This document shows, in pieces, positions 7,954 through 16,578 of a stretch of 64,000 nt of DNA. Below the pieces are notes generated by a model. The model saw only the letters and a program-made list of their open reading frames with translations. It did no database searches and had not been told where the DNA came from. The position numbers and the translations under genes were made by a program. The DNA is taken from NCBI RefSeq assembly GCF_001971725.1, contig NZ_CP019388.1, positions 2,542,001-2,606,000 on the forward strand. The letters run 5' to 3'. The stretch's first letter is position 1. Every line of letters begins with the position of its first letter. This DNA comes from Winogradskyella sp. J14-2. Lineage in GTDB: Bacteria > Bacteroidota > Bacteroidia > Flavobacteriales > Flavobacteriaceae.

Positions 7954-9687
7954 TTAGTTTTTAGCATTATATACGATGTTACCATTAAAAATGGTTATCT
8001 TAACTTGAGTATCTAAAATTTTAGACTCATCAATAGTCATAATGTCCTGATCAAAAATGGTGAAATCAGCTAACTTTCCGGCTGTTATAGAACCTTTTAT
8101 ATCTTCTTCAAAGGCACCATAAGCGGCATCTAAAGTGTAAGATTTTAGAGCCTGTGCTCTCGTCATTTTCTGATCTGGTTCGTAACCGCCTTCGGGTGTT
8201 CCTTTCAATGTTTTTCTGCTAACACTAGCATAAAAACTAGCAATTGGGTTTATGGGTTCTACTGGTACATCTGTGCCGTTAACTATAGGAACGCCACTTT
8301 GTAGAAGCGTTTGCCACATGTATGCCCCTTCTTTTATACGTTTTTCGCCTAAGCGATCTATGGCCCAAGGTCTGTCAGAAGACATATGTACAGCTTGCAT
8401 TGCTGGAATAACATTTAGCGCAGCAAATCGTGGAATATCTTCTGGGTGAAGGTGCTGTGCATGTTCTATCCTAAATCTATGGTCTAGGGTTAGCTCAGGG
8501 TTTTCATTAAAAGCTATTTCATAACGGTCTAAAATTTCTCTATTAGCTCTGTCACCTATAGCATGAGCACATACCTGAAATCCGTTTTTAAGACCGCGTA
8601 TAGCGGTTTCTTTTACAAATTCCATGGGTAAGGTTTCATGGCCAAAGTGATTTGGTCTGTCCGTATAAGGCTCCAATAGCCATGCACCTCTAGAGCCTAA
8701 TGCACCATCACAATTAAGTTTTATGGATCTAATGGTAAAAAGATGATCATCATCTATCATAATCCCTTTTTTATACCAATCATTCAGTAACGCTTTATCC
8801 CAACCTGTAAGCATAGCATAAATTCTTACATTCATCTTTGAGTTAGATTTCATGTGCTCATACAAAGCAATCGTTTCTTTTGGTATGCCAGCATCATGAA
8901 AACTAGTTATGCCATTTTTATGGCATGCCATAACGGCAAGTTCAAACGCCTTTTTATCAGACTCAGGTGTTCTTTTAGGAATATGTTGGGTAATTAGAGA
9001 TTGTGCTCGTTCGTTAAAAATTCCTGTTGGTCTGCCCAAAGCATCAACAAGAACTTCACCACCTTCAACTTCATATGTTTTTATACCATCTAATGCTAAA
9101 TTTGTGAGTCCAGCTATTTCCATTGCCTTCTCATTTGCAAAACCTGCATGTCCACTAGCATGTTTAAGAAATACAGGGTTATTTGGTGATACTTCACTTA
9201 GTAAGTGATGGGTTTGAAACCCATGAACAACATCTGTAGGCATGCTATCCCATTTGCTCTGGTGCCAACCTCTACCTGTAATCCATTCGCCTGGTTTTGC
9301 AGTTTTTACACGCTCGGCAACAGCCTCTACAATAGCTTGATAACTAGTTGTATTCATAAGGTCTAGATTAAGCTCATTATATCCTAAACCCATAAAATGA
9401 CCATGACCTTCAATAAAACCGGGTGTCATTGTTTTTCCTTTTAAATCTAAAACTTTAGTTTGCTCGGTTTTATAAGTTTGCGCTTTTTCTAATGGTCCTG
9501 CAAAAAGAATTTTATTATCTTTTATCGCAACAGCTTCTACTGTTGTTGAGGCAGAGTCAACCGTATATATTGTTCCGCCATAAATAAGCATTGTTGCAGA
9601 TTCTTGCTGTGTTTTAGAACAGGCTGTTATAAGAAGAAATGCTAAGAATAAGACTATGTTAAGGGTATAACGTTTTGTAAATTTCAT
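7954..9687 (-). CDS. YtcJ-like amidohydrolase lipoprotein
   Basis: A 577-residue metal-dependent hydrolase of the amidohydrolase-3 (YtcJ) group. The signal peptide ends in lipobox ITAC (about 20-23), so it should be anchored in the envelope. An N-terminal beta-sandwich is followed by the first metal site in a modified form, PGFIEGHGHFMGLG, which has Glu where DxHxH enzymes have Asp. Later come KHASGHAGFAN, IKLNCDGALGSRGAWL, VCAHAIGDRAN, DHRFRIEHAQHL and a terminal GTDVPVEPINP. The substrate cannot be told from sequence. Transcribed alone. Confidence 0.85.
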   Translation of the reverse strand: MKFTKRYTLNIVLFLAFLLITACSKTQQESATMLIYGGTIYTVDSASTTVEAVAIKDNKILFAGPLEKAQTYKTEQTKVLDLKGKTMTPGFIEGHGHFMGLGYNELNLDLMNTTSYQAIVEAVAERVKTAKPGEWITGRGWHQSKWDSMPTDVVHGFQTHHLLSEVSPNNPVFLKHASGHAGFANEKAMEIAGLTNLALDGIKTYEVEGGEVLVDALGRPTGIFNERAQSLITQHIPKRTPESDKKAFELAVMACHKNGITSFHDAGIPKETIALYEHMKSNSKMNVRIYAMLTGWDKALLNDWYKKGIMIDDDHLFTIRSIKLNCDGALGSRGAWLLEPYTDRPNHFGHETLPMEFVKETAIRGLKNGFQVCAHAIGDRANREILDRYEIAFNENPELTLDHRFRIEHAQHLHPEDIPRFAALNVIPAMQAVHMSSDRPWAIDRLGEKRIKEGAYMWQTLLQSGVPIVNGTDVPVEPINPIASFYASVSRKTLKGTPEGGYEPDQKMTRAQALKSYTLDAAYGAFEEDIKGSITAGKLADFTIFDQDIMTIDESKILDTQVKITIFNGNIVYNAKN

Positions 9688-9779
9688 CTCAACTAATTTA
9701 GTTACCCAATTTACAATTATTTTAAAGAGTATTTATTACGATTACATTTAATTAAATGCATAATTGATTAACTTAGCAT

Positions 9780-10394
9780 ATGCGAAAAATCTTATTTGGA
9801 GTAATATTGACTTTTGTCATCTTGTTTGCATTTAAATATTGTGGAGACAGGAATGAAGAAAAAACCACTATAAAGGAAAATTCTGCTCTCATACAAAAAC
9901 AGCTTAAAAATGTTAGTAAACTTGTTGTTACAGAAGGTCATTTTTCTGAAGTCTTTAGTTATAAAAGCTCTAAAGCTATTTTTGGTGACTACCTAACTGC
10001 AGACAAAAAAGCCTTGGTGGTGGTAAATGCAGAAGTATCTATAGCTTATGATTTATCTAAAATTGAATACAATATTGATGAGGCTACAAAAACACTTCAA
10101 ATATTAAGTATACCAGAGGAAGAAATAACTATAAATCCAGACTTTGAATATTACGATATTCAAGCTGATTACCTAAATCCCTTTATGGCCAAGGATTACA
10201 ACGACATTAAGAAAACAGTAAGGCAACAATTAATGAAAAAAATTGAAGTTTCTGACTTAAAATCTAACGCTAAAAACAGATTACTAAGCGAGCTATCCAA
10301 ATTTTATATTCTAACCAATTCATTGGGTTGGTCATTAGAGTACAATCAAACACCTGTTAAGAGTTTAGAAGGCTTAAATAATTTGAAGCTATAG
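9780..10394 (+). CDS. DUF4230 family membrane-anchored protein
   Basis: A 204-residue protein with an N-terminal transmembrane anchor (about 4-20) and a DUF4230 domain (motifs VTEGHFSEVFSYKSSK, VVNAEVSIAYDLSKI, QADYLNPF). The function of the family is unknown. It is divergent from the amidohydrolase and overlaps the convergent rhodanese gene by six bases. Confidence 0.8.
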   Translation: MRKILFGVILTFVILFAFKYCGDRNEEKTTIKENSALIQKQLKNVSKLVVTEGHFSEVFSYKSSKAIFGDYLTADKKALVVVNAEVSIAYDLSKIEYNIDEATKTLQILSIPEEEITINPDFEYYDIQADYLNPFMAKDYNDIKKTVRQQLMKKIEVSDLKSNAKNRLLSELSKFYILTNSLGWSLEYNQTPVKSLEGLNNLKL

Positions 10395-10694
10395 CTTTTT
10401 CTTTAAAGAAACCCAGCCACCACCATTAGTAGCCTCAATATTATTCATATTTAAAAATTTAGCAGCTTTTGCAGATCGTACACCACTAGCGCAACAAGTT
10501 ATCACTGGTTTGTTGAGTTTCTTTACTTCGCCAACCCTATTATTCAATTCGTTTAGCGGAATGTGTAAGGCATTCTCAATGTGTCCCGCATCCCATTCGC
10601 TTTTATTACGAACGTCTAAAATAATAGCGTCATTTTCTAAAAATTTCGCAACTTGTCGCTTCTTTGTGCCAAAAATAAAATCTAAAAATCCCAT
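10389..10694 (-). CDS. Single-domain rhodanese-like protein
   Basis: A 101-residue cytoplasmic rhodanese domain. It has DVRNKSEWDAGHI and an active-site loop Cys68-A-S-G-V-Arg73-S, typical of small sulfurtransferases that carry a persulfide. No signal peptide. It overlaps the end of the DUF4230 gene. Physiological acceptor unknown. Confidence 0.88.
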   Translation of the reverse strand: MGFLDFIFGTKKRQVAKFLENDAIILDVRNKSEWDAGHIENALHIPLNELNNRVGEVKKLNKPVITCCASGVRSAKAAKFLNMNNIEATNGGGWVSLKKKL

Positions 10695-10741
10695 AGTTTT
10701 TCTTTTTCATAAATTTACGTTGAATAAATCACTTCCTAAAA

Positions 10742-11320
10742 TTGAAAACAGAAACGCGCAAAGACGAAATCATAAAAACGGCAACAAGACTCTTCAAAGA
10801 AAAAGGTTACAGCGCAGTAACAATGCGCGATTTAGCGTCTGCTATGGGTATGAAAGCGGCTAGTCTTTACAATCACATTAACTCTAAGCAAGAAATCCTA
10901 AAAGAAATAATCATTTCATTGGCAGAAGAGTTTACCGAAGGTTTGGCTCTAATTCAAAAATCAAATATTTCTAGTATTAAAAAAATAGAAGAGGTTGTGA
11001 AACTACATGTTAATATTACTTCTCAAAATACTTACGGAATGGCATCCCTAAATAATGACTGGATGCATTTAGAAGAAAAACTAGATTATTATCTTGAACT
11101 GCGCTCTAACTACGAAGAAAATTTAAGGCAAATAGTGGTAGAAGGAGTTGAACAAGGAGAAATAATAGACGAAAATATTGAGATTATGTTATTTTCAATC
11201 TTATCAACCTTAAGATCGTTGTATCTATGGATTCCAAAAAAAGACTATCTCAATCCAGAAAAATTGTCACAACAACTTAGTACAGTTCTTGTTAAAGGTA
11301 TTAACAAAAAAATCGATTAA
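10742..11320 (+). CDS. TetR/AcrR family regulator, likely controlling the paa genes
   Basis: A 192-residue repressor with a typical N-terminal TetR HTH (about 8-55; KGYSAVTMRDLASAMGMKAASLYNHI) and a helical ligand-binding domain. The start is TTG at 10742: an in-frame stop lies at 10721 and no ATG fits. It directly precedes paaE in the same direction. In many bacteria a TetR protein (PaaR) represses phenylacetate genes and is released by phenylacetyl-CoA, so that role is inferred here from position and from the nearby palindrome. Confidence 0.85.
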   Translation: MKTETRKDEIIKTATRLFKEKGYSAVTMRDLASAMGMKAASLYNHINSKQEILKEIIISLAEEFTEGLALIQKSNISSIKKIEEVVKLHVNITSQNTYGMASLNNDWMHLEEKLDYYLELRSNYEENLRQIVVEGVEQGEIIDENIEIMLFSILSTLRSLYLWIPKKDYLNPEKLSQQLSTVLVKGINKKID

Positions 11321-11327
11321 TTTTTTG

Positions 11328-11335
11328 TAAATTTG
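11328..11335 (+). promoter_or_regulatory. -7 promoter box ahead of paaE
   Basis: TAAATTTG fits TAnnTTTG. The expected start of transcription falls at about 11342, on the first base of the palindrome below; no clear -33 element is seen. Confidence 0.45.
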
Positions 11336-11341
11336 TAAAGC

Positions 11342-11361
11342 AAACTAACAACTGTTAGTTT
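11342..11361. promoter_or_regulatory. Candidate TetR (PaaR-like) operator upstream of paaE
   Basis: A perfect inverted repeat with 8-base arms AAACTAAC and GTTAGTTT and a 4-base spacer AACT, overlapping the inferred transcription start. A near copy with the same spacer length is at 25612-25629 before the E2 gene. Confidence 0.6.
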
Positions 11362-11431
11362 TTTTAATAAGTAATTCGAAATCGTTTTCGCGTTTAGCTT
11401 AATAATTTTAAAGTATAGATTATAACTGTTA

Positions 11432-12505
11432 ATGGCAGATTTTTATAAATTAAGGATAAAAGATATTTATAAGGAAACAAAAGATACCTCAGTTGTAGCT
11501 TTTGATATTCCTGATGCTTTGCAAGACGAATTTAAATTTTCGCAAGGACAACATTTAACGCTTAAGGCATTAATTAATGGCGAAGATGTACGTCGCTCAT
11601 ATTCGTTATGTTCTAGTCCATTCGATAACGAATGGCAAGTTGCTGTCAAAGAAATTCCTGGAGGGAAATTTTCGACTCATGTAAATTCCACTTTAAAGGT
11701 CGGAGACGAGCTAGATGTTATGCCACCAAGTGGAACATTTGGAGTAGATTGTAATGCAGATAATGCTAAAAACTACCTATTTTTTGCAGCAGGAAGTGGT
11801 ATTACGCCAATTCTTTCAATGATTAAAGCGCATTTGGCAGCAGAGCCAAAGGCAACTTGTAAGTTGTTCTATGTCAATAAAACTGCAAAATCTATTATCT
11901 TTAAGGAAGTCTTAGAGCAATTAAGAAATACTTATTTTGGTCGTTTAGAAATCTATTATTTCCTAACCAAAGAAAAACGAGATATAGAGTTGTTCAATGG
12001 TCGTTTTGATGATGAAAAAATGAAAGTGCTCACCAAAACATTCATTGATATTCCAGATACAAGCGAAGTGTTTTTGTGCGGACCAGAAGATATGGTCAAT
12101 TATGTGAGTAATTATCTTGCTGAAGCAGGTTTGCCAAAAGATTTAATTCATTTCGAATTATTTGTAAAAGGCCTCACCGAAGAAGATAAAAAACGTGTTG
12201 AGCGTTTGTCAGAGCAAAAAGTGGATGGTGTTGAAGTTGTTATTATCGATGGCGGAAAAGAATTCCGCTTCACAATGCAAAAAGACGATGATAATATTTT
12301 AGATGGAGCGCTCATAGCAGGAGCAGATTTGCCATTTGCATGCAAAGGCGGTGTTTGCAGTACCTGTAAATGCCAAGTAATGGAAGGTGAAGTTGAAATG
12401 AAAATCAACTACGCACTAGAAGAAGACGAAGTCGCACAAAACTATGTGCTAAGCTGTCAAGCAGTACCAACTACAAAAAGAGTTGTGGTAGATTTCGACG
12501 TTTAA
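11432..12505 (+). CDS. paaE: Phenylacetyl-CoA epoxidase reductase subunit PaaE
   Basis: A 357-residue reductase that passes electrons from NADPH through FAD and a [2Fe-2S] cluster to the PaaABC monooxygenase. FAD domain at the N-terminus (RRSYSLCSSP), NAD(P) domain in the middle (AAGSGITPILSMI, FLCGPEDMV), and plant-type ferredoxin at the C-terminus with CKGGVCSTCKC and a fourth Cys in LSCQA. It is the first gene of the cluster, whereas in E. coli paaE is the fifth. The palindrome at 12513-12544 separates it from paaA. Confidence 0.95.
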   Translation: MADFYKLRIKDIYKETKDTSVVAFDIPDALQDEFKFSQGQHLTLKALINGEDVRRSYSLCSSPFDNEWQVAVKEIPGGKFSTHVNSTLKVGDELDVMPPSGTFGVDCNADNAKNYLFFAAGSGITPILSMIKAHLAAEPKATCKLFYVNKTAKSIIFKEVLEQLRNTYFGRLEIYYFLTKEKRDIELFNGRFDDEKMKVLTKTFIDIPDTSEVFLCGPEDMVNYVSNYLAEAGLPKDLIHFELFVKGLTEEDKKRVERLSEQKVDGVEVVIIDGGKEFRFTMQKDDDNILDGALIAGADLPFACKGGVCSTCKCQVMEGEVEMKINYALEEDEVAQNYVLSCQAVPTTKRVVVDFDV

Positions 12506-12512
12506 ATAAAGA

Positions 12513-12544
12513 TTTGTCATTTCTACCTAGGTAGAAATGACAAA
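12513..12544. repeat. Perfect 32-bp palindrome between paaE and paaA
   Basis: Arms TTTGTCATTTCTACCT and AGGTAGAAATGACAAA are fully complementary with no spacer, centred on CCTAGG. It contains the GTCATT head seen in other repeats here. No T run follows on the plus strand, so a terminator is unlikely. Confidence 0.85.
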
Positions 12545-12615
12545 ATAAATTGAAAAAGAAAAATTAAGTTTCACCAGCTAAAAGCAATAAGCTAATAGCC
12601 AAAAGCTAAAAAGAA

Positions 12616-13596
12616 ATGAGTGAAGATCAAATCAAAAATTCGATGGCTGAGCGCAGTCGAAGCCTAGAAGCAGAATTTGAAGCGCGTATAGCGCGCGATG
12701 AGAAAATTGAACCTAAAGACTGGATGCCAGAAAAATATCGCCAAACGCATATTAGGCAAATCAGTCAGCATGCACATTCCGAAATTGTAGGAATGTTACC
12801 AGAAGGTAACTGGATTACGCGTGCGCCATCCTTACGTCGTAAAGTAGCCTTGTTGGCAAAAGTGCAAGACGAAGCTGGTCATGGATTATACTTATACAGT
12901 GCTTGCGAAACATTAGGGATTACTCGAGATGAGTTATATGAGCAATTACATTCTGGTAAGGCAAAATACTCTTCCATTTTTAATTATCCAACAGTAACTT
13001 GGGCAGATATGGGAGCCATTGGTTGGTTGGTAGATGGCGCAGCCATTATCAATCAAGTGCCACTTTGTAACACCTCTTTTGGGCCTTATGCAAGAGCCAT
13101 GGTGCGCGTGTGTAAGGAAGAAAGTTTTCACCAACGCCAAGGCTTCGAAATTATGCTAAAGCTTTGCAATGGTACACCAGAACAAAAAGAAATGGCGCAA
13201 GATGCACTTAACCGTTGGTGGTGGCCAAGTTTAATGATGTTAGGACCAACTGATGATATGTCAGTGCATACCGAACAATCAATGAAATGGAAATTGAAAC
13301 GAAAAACCAATGACGAGTTACGTCAGCAGTTTATTGACCAAACTGTGCCTCAAGCTGATATTTTAGGATTAACAATTCCAGACCCAGATTTAAAATGGAA
13401 CGAAGAGCGTCAGAGTTATGATTTCGGAGAAATTAATTGGGACGAATTTTGGCAAGTTGTAAAAGGTCACGGACCAATGAACAAAGAGCGAATGAAAGCT
13501 AGAGTTGGCGCATGGGAACGTGGAGAATGGGTCAGAGACGCAGCTATGGCTCACGCTGAAAAACAACAAGAAAGAAAAGAAAAAGAAGCAGTTTAA
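12616..13596 (+). CDS. paaA: Phenylacetyl-CoA epoxidase catalytic subunit PaaA
   Basis: A 326-residue ferritin-fold subunit carrying the diiron site that epoxidises the ring of phenylacetyl-CoA. Iron-ligand motifs [12 protein letters not shown] and [11 protein letters not shown] are intact, and the protein aligns well to the E. coli subunit from [16 protein letters not shown] onward. The N-terminus is odd: residues about 9-17 (SMAERSRSL) are the translation of an in-frame REP-like palindrome. An ATG at 12643 inside this insert could also serve as start. Confidence 0.96.
   Translation: MSEDQIKNSMAERSRSLEAEFEARIARDEKIEPKDWMPEKYRQTHIRQISQHAHSEIVGMLPEGNWITRAPSLRRKVALLAKVQDEAGHGLYLYSACETLGITRDELYEQLHSGKAKYSSIFNYPTVTWADMGAIGWLVDGAAIINQVPLCNTSFGPYARAMVRVCKEESFHQRQGFEIMLKLCNGTPEQKEMAQDALNRWWWPSLMMLGPTDDMSVHTEQSMKWKLKRKTNDELRQQFIDQTVPQADILGLTIPDPDLKWNEERQSYDFGEINWDEFWQVVKGHGPMNKERMKARVGAWERGEWVRDAAMAHAEKQQERKEKEAV
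12645..12664 (+). repeat. Class A palindrome in frame within paaA
   Basis: Arms GGCT and AGCC flank the core GAGCGCAGTCGA. It is read in frame as part of AERSRS near the PaaA N-terminus. The usual GTCA head is replaced by CGAT. Confidence 0.85.
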
Positions 13597-13688
13597 TTAA
13601 AATAGTAGTGAGTTATAAGTAATGAAATTTTAGTCAGATAAAACTGTTGTTCTCAACACGAAATACTCACTTCTTAATACTATAAAAA

Positions 13689-13979
13689 ATGTCTAATAAA
13701 AAGAACTGGCCACTTTGGGAGGTTTTCGTAAGAAGTAAAAACGGATTAGAACACCGTCATTTTGGAAGTCTTCATGCAGCAGATGCAGAAATGGCTTTAG
13801 AAAATGCACGAGACGTTTACACAAGACGTAACGAAGGCGTAAGCATTTGGGTTGTAGAAAGTAAGCATATTACAGCATCAAACCCAGAGCATAATGGCGA
13901 ATTATTTGAGCCAGCACAAGACAAGGTTTATCGTCATCCTACATTTTACGATTTACCAGACGACGTAAAACACATGTAA
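13689..13979 (+). CDS. paaB: Phenylacetyl-CoA epoxidase subunit PaaB
   Basis: A 96-residue small subunit of the epoxidase complex. The motifs WEVFVRSKNGLEHRHFGSLHAADAEMA and ARDVYTRRNEGVSIWVV match PaaB, and the length is normal. It lies between paaA and paaC in the conserved order. The 92-base gap before it has an inverted AGTGAGT/ACTCACT pair. Confidence 0.95.
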   Translation: MSNKKNWPLWEVFVRSKNGLEHRHFGSLHAADAEMALENARDVYTRRNEGVSIWVVESKHITASNPEHNGELFEPAQDKVYRHPTFYDLPDDVKHM

Positions 13980-13993
13980 CAAAGCGAGGCTTT

Positions 13994-14043
13994 GTCATCC
14001 TGAATTGTCACACTGAGCGCAATCGAAGTGTTGTTTCAGGATT
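13994..14043 (+). repeat. Nested palindrome: class A inside an outer hairpin
   Basis: An outer hairpin with arms CCTGAA/TTCAGG (head GTCA at 13994) is interrupted in its loop by a class A palindrome (14007-14031: GTCA head, arms CACT/AGTG, core GAGCGCAATCGA). The same composite occurs at 17521-17570. Confidence 0.8.
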
Positions 14044-14061
14044 TCTTTATTGGAGTTAAAT

Positions 14062-14088
14062 GTCACCTTGAGCGCAGTCGAAAGGTCT
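14062..14088 (+). repeat. Class A palindrome, 27 bases (arms CCTT/AAGG)
   Basis: Complete unit: GTCA head, CCTT arm, core GAGCGCAGTCGA, AAGG arm, TCT end. It stands 15 bases before paaC. Confidence 0.9.
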
Positions 14089-14102
14089 CAATTTGAGTAA
14101 AA

Positions 14103-14858
14103 ATGAAAAACAAAAACCTATACAACTATATCCTAGGCATCGCAGATAATAGTCTCATTCTCGGTCAGAGATTAGGAGAGCTTTGCGGTCACGGACCAAG
14201 TTTAGAAACCGATATCGCGTGCACCAATATGTCATTAGATTTGTTAGGGCAAGTACGTAGTTATTATCAATATGCAGCGAAGTTAGCTGGAGACGGCAGA
14301 ACTGAAGATGATATCGCAATGCTTCGTAAAGAACGCGAATACTTCAATGTGTTATTGGTAGAGCAACCAAATACTGATTTTGGATACACAATGGCAAGAC
14401 AATTTTTGTTCGATGTATATCATTTTTTAATGCTAACCGAATTAGAAAAAAGTACCGATTTAAACTTATCGGCTATTGCAAAAAAATCCATCAAGGAAGT
14501 AAGTTACCACAAGCGTTTCTCATCCGATTGGATTAAGCGATTAGGTGATGGAACAGAAGAAAGCCATAGCCGTATTCAAACCGCAATAAACGATTTATGG
14601 ACGTATACAGATGAATTGTTTCATCAAACCGAAGCTGATAAAGCTATGGTTGCAGAAGGCGTTGGAGTAGACGTCACTAAATTAAAAGGCGCTTATTACG
14701 AAGAAGTAAATGCGGTTTTAGAAGAAGCAACGTTAAGCGTTCCAGAAAGCAAATATTTTCAAAAAGGAGGAAAGCAAGGCATTCATACCGAACATATGGG
14801 TTACTTGCTGGCCGATTTACAATATATGCAACGCACCTATCCAAATATGGAATGGTAA
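14103..14858 (+). CDS. paaC: Phenylacetyl-CoA epoxidase structural subunit PaaC
   Basis: A 251-residue ferritin-fold subunit that pairs with PaaA without holding the catalytic iron. It matches PaaC in length and in YILGIADNSLILGQRLGELCGHGPSLETDIA, LVEQPNTDFGYTMARQFLFD and TEHMGYLLADLQYMQRTYP. Flanked by palindromes on both sides. Confidence 0.95.
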   Translation: MKNKNLYNYILGIADNSLILGQRLGELCGHGPSLETDIACTNMSLDLLGQVRSYYQYAAKLAGDGRTEDDIAMLRKEREYFNVLLVEQPNTDFGYTMARQFLFDVYHFLMLTELEKSTDLNLSAIAKKSIKEVSYHKRFSSDWIKRLGDGTEESHSRIQTAINDLWTYTDELFHQTEADKAMVAEGVGVDVTKLKGAYYEEVNAVLEEATLSVPESKYFQKGGKQGIHTEHMGYLLADLQYMQRTYPNMEW

Positions 14859-14861
14859 TCA

Positions 14862-14881
14862 ATTCCTGCACAAGCAGGAAT
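14862..14881 (+). repeat. Class C palindrome (ATTCCTGC/GCAGGAAT)
   Basis: Perfect 8-base arms with a 4-base loop ACAA, directly after the paaC stop, followed by TCT. Same class as the two palindromes around the first GIY-YIG gene. Confidence 0.9.
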
Positions 14882-14946
14882 CTTAAATTGAAATCGAAAC
14901 TGAAGACGAAGTCGAAGAAGATATTTACAATATTGTAATTTTAATT

Positions 14947-14995
14947 GTCCCCTTGAGGCGATGTGCTGAGCTTGTCGAAGTGGGACTTTAGGGGT
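14947..14995 (+). repeat. Degenerate composite palindrome before paaD
   Basis: GTCCC (14947) pairs with GGGAC (14982), and CCCCT also pairs with AGGGG further out. Inside is a class A core GAGCTTGTCGA with imperfect arms. Confidence 0.55.
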
Positions 14996-15011
14996 GTTTT
15001 AAAATTTAATT

Positions 15012-15512
15012 TTGACAAAAGACAAATTACAAATAGACCAAAAATTATATAAAATACTGGAAAATGTAAGCGACCCAGAAATCCCAGTATTATCCATCAT
15101 GGATATGGGAGTGGTGCGTTCTGCGGTTATCGAAAATGATGTAGTAAAAATAGAAATTACACCAACTTACAGTGGTTGTCCTGCAATGGATGTTATCGGA
15201 GACGATATCAAACGTGCCATGCAAAAAGCCGGTTATAAAGCTGAAGTAGATTTGATTTTACATCCAGCTTGGACAACCGATTGGATTACGCCAAGAGGCA
15301 GAAAAGCACTCGAAGATTATGGTATTGCTGCACCACTAGATGCCGAAGCCGATAAGTCGGTGTTGCTTAAAGGAAAACAATTAGTAAAATGTCCGCAATG
15401 CGGAAGCACAAATACAAAAATGATAAGTCAATTTGGTTCAACAGCTTGTAAAGCACAATTTCAGTGCAACGATTGCCAAGAACCATTTGATTATTTTAAA
15501 TGTTTAAAGTAG
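15012..15512 (+). CDS. paaD: PaaD, iron-sulfur maturation factor of the epoxidase
   Basis: A 166-residue protein with an N-terminal MIP18/DUF59 domain (VSDPEIPVLSIMDMGVVR, PTYSGCPAMDVI) and a C-terminal zinc-ribbon-like tail (CPQCGSTNTK, then Cys and CNDC), as in PaaD. It is required for an active PaaABCE complex in E. coli. The start is TTG at 15012, because an in-frame stop lies at 15000 and no ATG fits. Confidence 0.93.
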   Translation: MTKDKLQIDQKLYKILENVSDPEIPVLSIMDMGVVRSAVIENDVVKIEITPTYSGCPAMDVIGDDIKRAMQKAGYKAEVDLILHPAWTTDWITPRGRKALEDYGIAAPLDAEADKSVLLKGKQLVKCPQCGSTNTKMISQFGSTACKAQFQCNDCQEPFDYFKCLK

Positions 15513-15756
15513 AAATTAGAATAGAGAAGTTAGACCGCTTCGCTGTTAGAAAATTAGATAACAAGTAAGTAATGTTGAAATGCAGAATAACAAAATGAAA
15601 TCGTTAAAAATTTCTGAAGCCTTGGAAGAAATTTAGATTTTATTTTGAGATTTTCAATCAGTGTAACAAGATTGAAAAATTCCTCATTTCAACTTGACTT
15701 TTTTGGTTCGTTTTTGTGTCAAGACAAAAATGAATAAAAGAAAATAAAAGACTATT
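15513..15756. repeat. Repeat-rich spacer between paaD and paaG
   Basis: A 244-base gap with no gene. It holds an inverted repeat ATTTTCAATC/GATTGAAAAAT at about 15651-15681 and a hairpin at 15707-15734 (TTCGTTTTTGT against ACAAAAATGAA, with GTCAAG as loop). These differ from class A and look like other dispersed repeats. Confidence 0.5.
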
Positions 15757-16539
15757 ATGAGTAATTCAATTGAATTAAAAATAGAAAAAAATATAGCCTA
15801 CATCACACTAAACCGACCAGAAGTCTTTAACAGCTTCAATCGTGAAATGGCATTAAACCTGCAGCAAGTTTTTGACGATTGCGAAAGTAATGCAGAAGTA
15901 AGAGCTATAGTTTTAACAGGAAACGGAAAAGCATTTTGCGCAGGTCAAGACTTAAAAGAAGTGACAAGTCCTGAACTAAATCCAGGATTCAAGAAAATTC
16001 TAGAAGAACATTACAATCCAATCATCACAAGGATTAGAACTATTAAAAAACCAATTATTGGTGCGATAAATGGTGTGGCAGCAGGAGCAGGAGCAAACAT
16101 TGCATTAGCTTGTGATATTGTTGTTGCTCACGAAAAAGTAAGTTTCATTCAGGCGTTTAGTTTAATAGGTTTGATACCAGACAGTGCAGGAACATTCTTT
16201 TTACCACGATTAATAGGTTTTCAAAAAGCATCAGCATTGGCGATGTTAGGAGATAAAGTGTCTGCCGATGAAGCCGAAAAAATGGGTATGATTTACAAAG
16301 TATTGCCATTAGAAAGTTTTGAAGAGGAAGTAAATAAATTAGCTTTAAAACTGGCTAATATGCCAACATTAGCTTTAGGGAAAATCAAGGAAGCGTTGAA
16401 TCAATCCTTGACGAATAATTTAGAGGAGCAATTAGCATTAGAGTCAAAATTACAAATAGAAGCAGCTCAAACTGAAGATTACGAAGAAGGCGTTTCAGCT
16501 TTTGTTGAAAAACGTAAACCAACTTTTAAAGGCAATTAA
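15757..16539 (+). CDS. paaG: Ring-epoxide isomerase PaaG (crotonase family)
   Basis: A 260-residue crotonase-fold enzyme. PaaG turns the ring-1,2-epoxide of phenylacetyl-CoA into the oxepin-CoA. Both hydratase Glu positions are non-acidic here (GAGANIAL and IQAFSLIG), while Asp142 in GLIPDSAGTFFLPR is kept, as expected for the isomerase and not for an enoyl-CoA hydratase. The oxyanion motifs FCAGQDLKE and GAINGVAAGAGAN are normal. Position after paaD supports the call. Confidence 0.88.
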   Translation: MSNSIELKIEKNIAYITLNRPEVFNSFNREMALNLQQVFDDCESNAEVRAIVLTGNGKAFCAGQDLKEVTSPELNPGFKKILEEHYNPIITRIRTIKKPIIGAINGVAAGAGANIALACDIVVAHEKVSFIQAFSLIGLIPDSAGTFFLPRLIGFQKASALAMLGDKVSADEAEKMGMIYKVLPLESFEEEVNKLALKLANMPTLALGKIKEALNQSLTNNLEEQLALESKLQIEAAQTEDYEEGVSAFVEKRKPTFKGN

Positions 16540-16546
16540 TTCTTGT

Positions 16547-16573
16547 GTCACCTTGAGCGCAGTCGAAAGGTCT
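16547..16573 (+). repeat. Class A palindrome, 27 bases (arms CCTT/AAGG)
   Basis: Complete GTCA to TCT unit in the 39-base gap between paaG and the next gene. It is open in the downstream frame and would give a false N-terminal extension (HLERSRK). Confidence 0.9.
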
Positions 16574-16578
16574 CTAAT

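Noticed and set aside
13994..14088. Intrinsic terminators in the paa gaps
   Set aside because: The palindromes are not followed by T runs, and the genes around them are evidently meant to be co-transcribed.
16543..16578. Upstream start for the threonine dehydratase-like gene
   Set aside because: The 12 extra codons are the translation of a complete class A palindrome; the ATG at 16579 gives the normal N-terminus.
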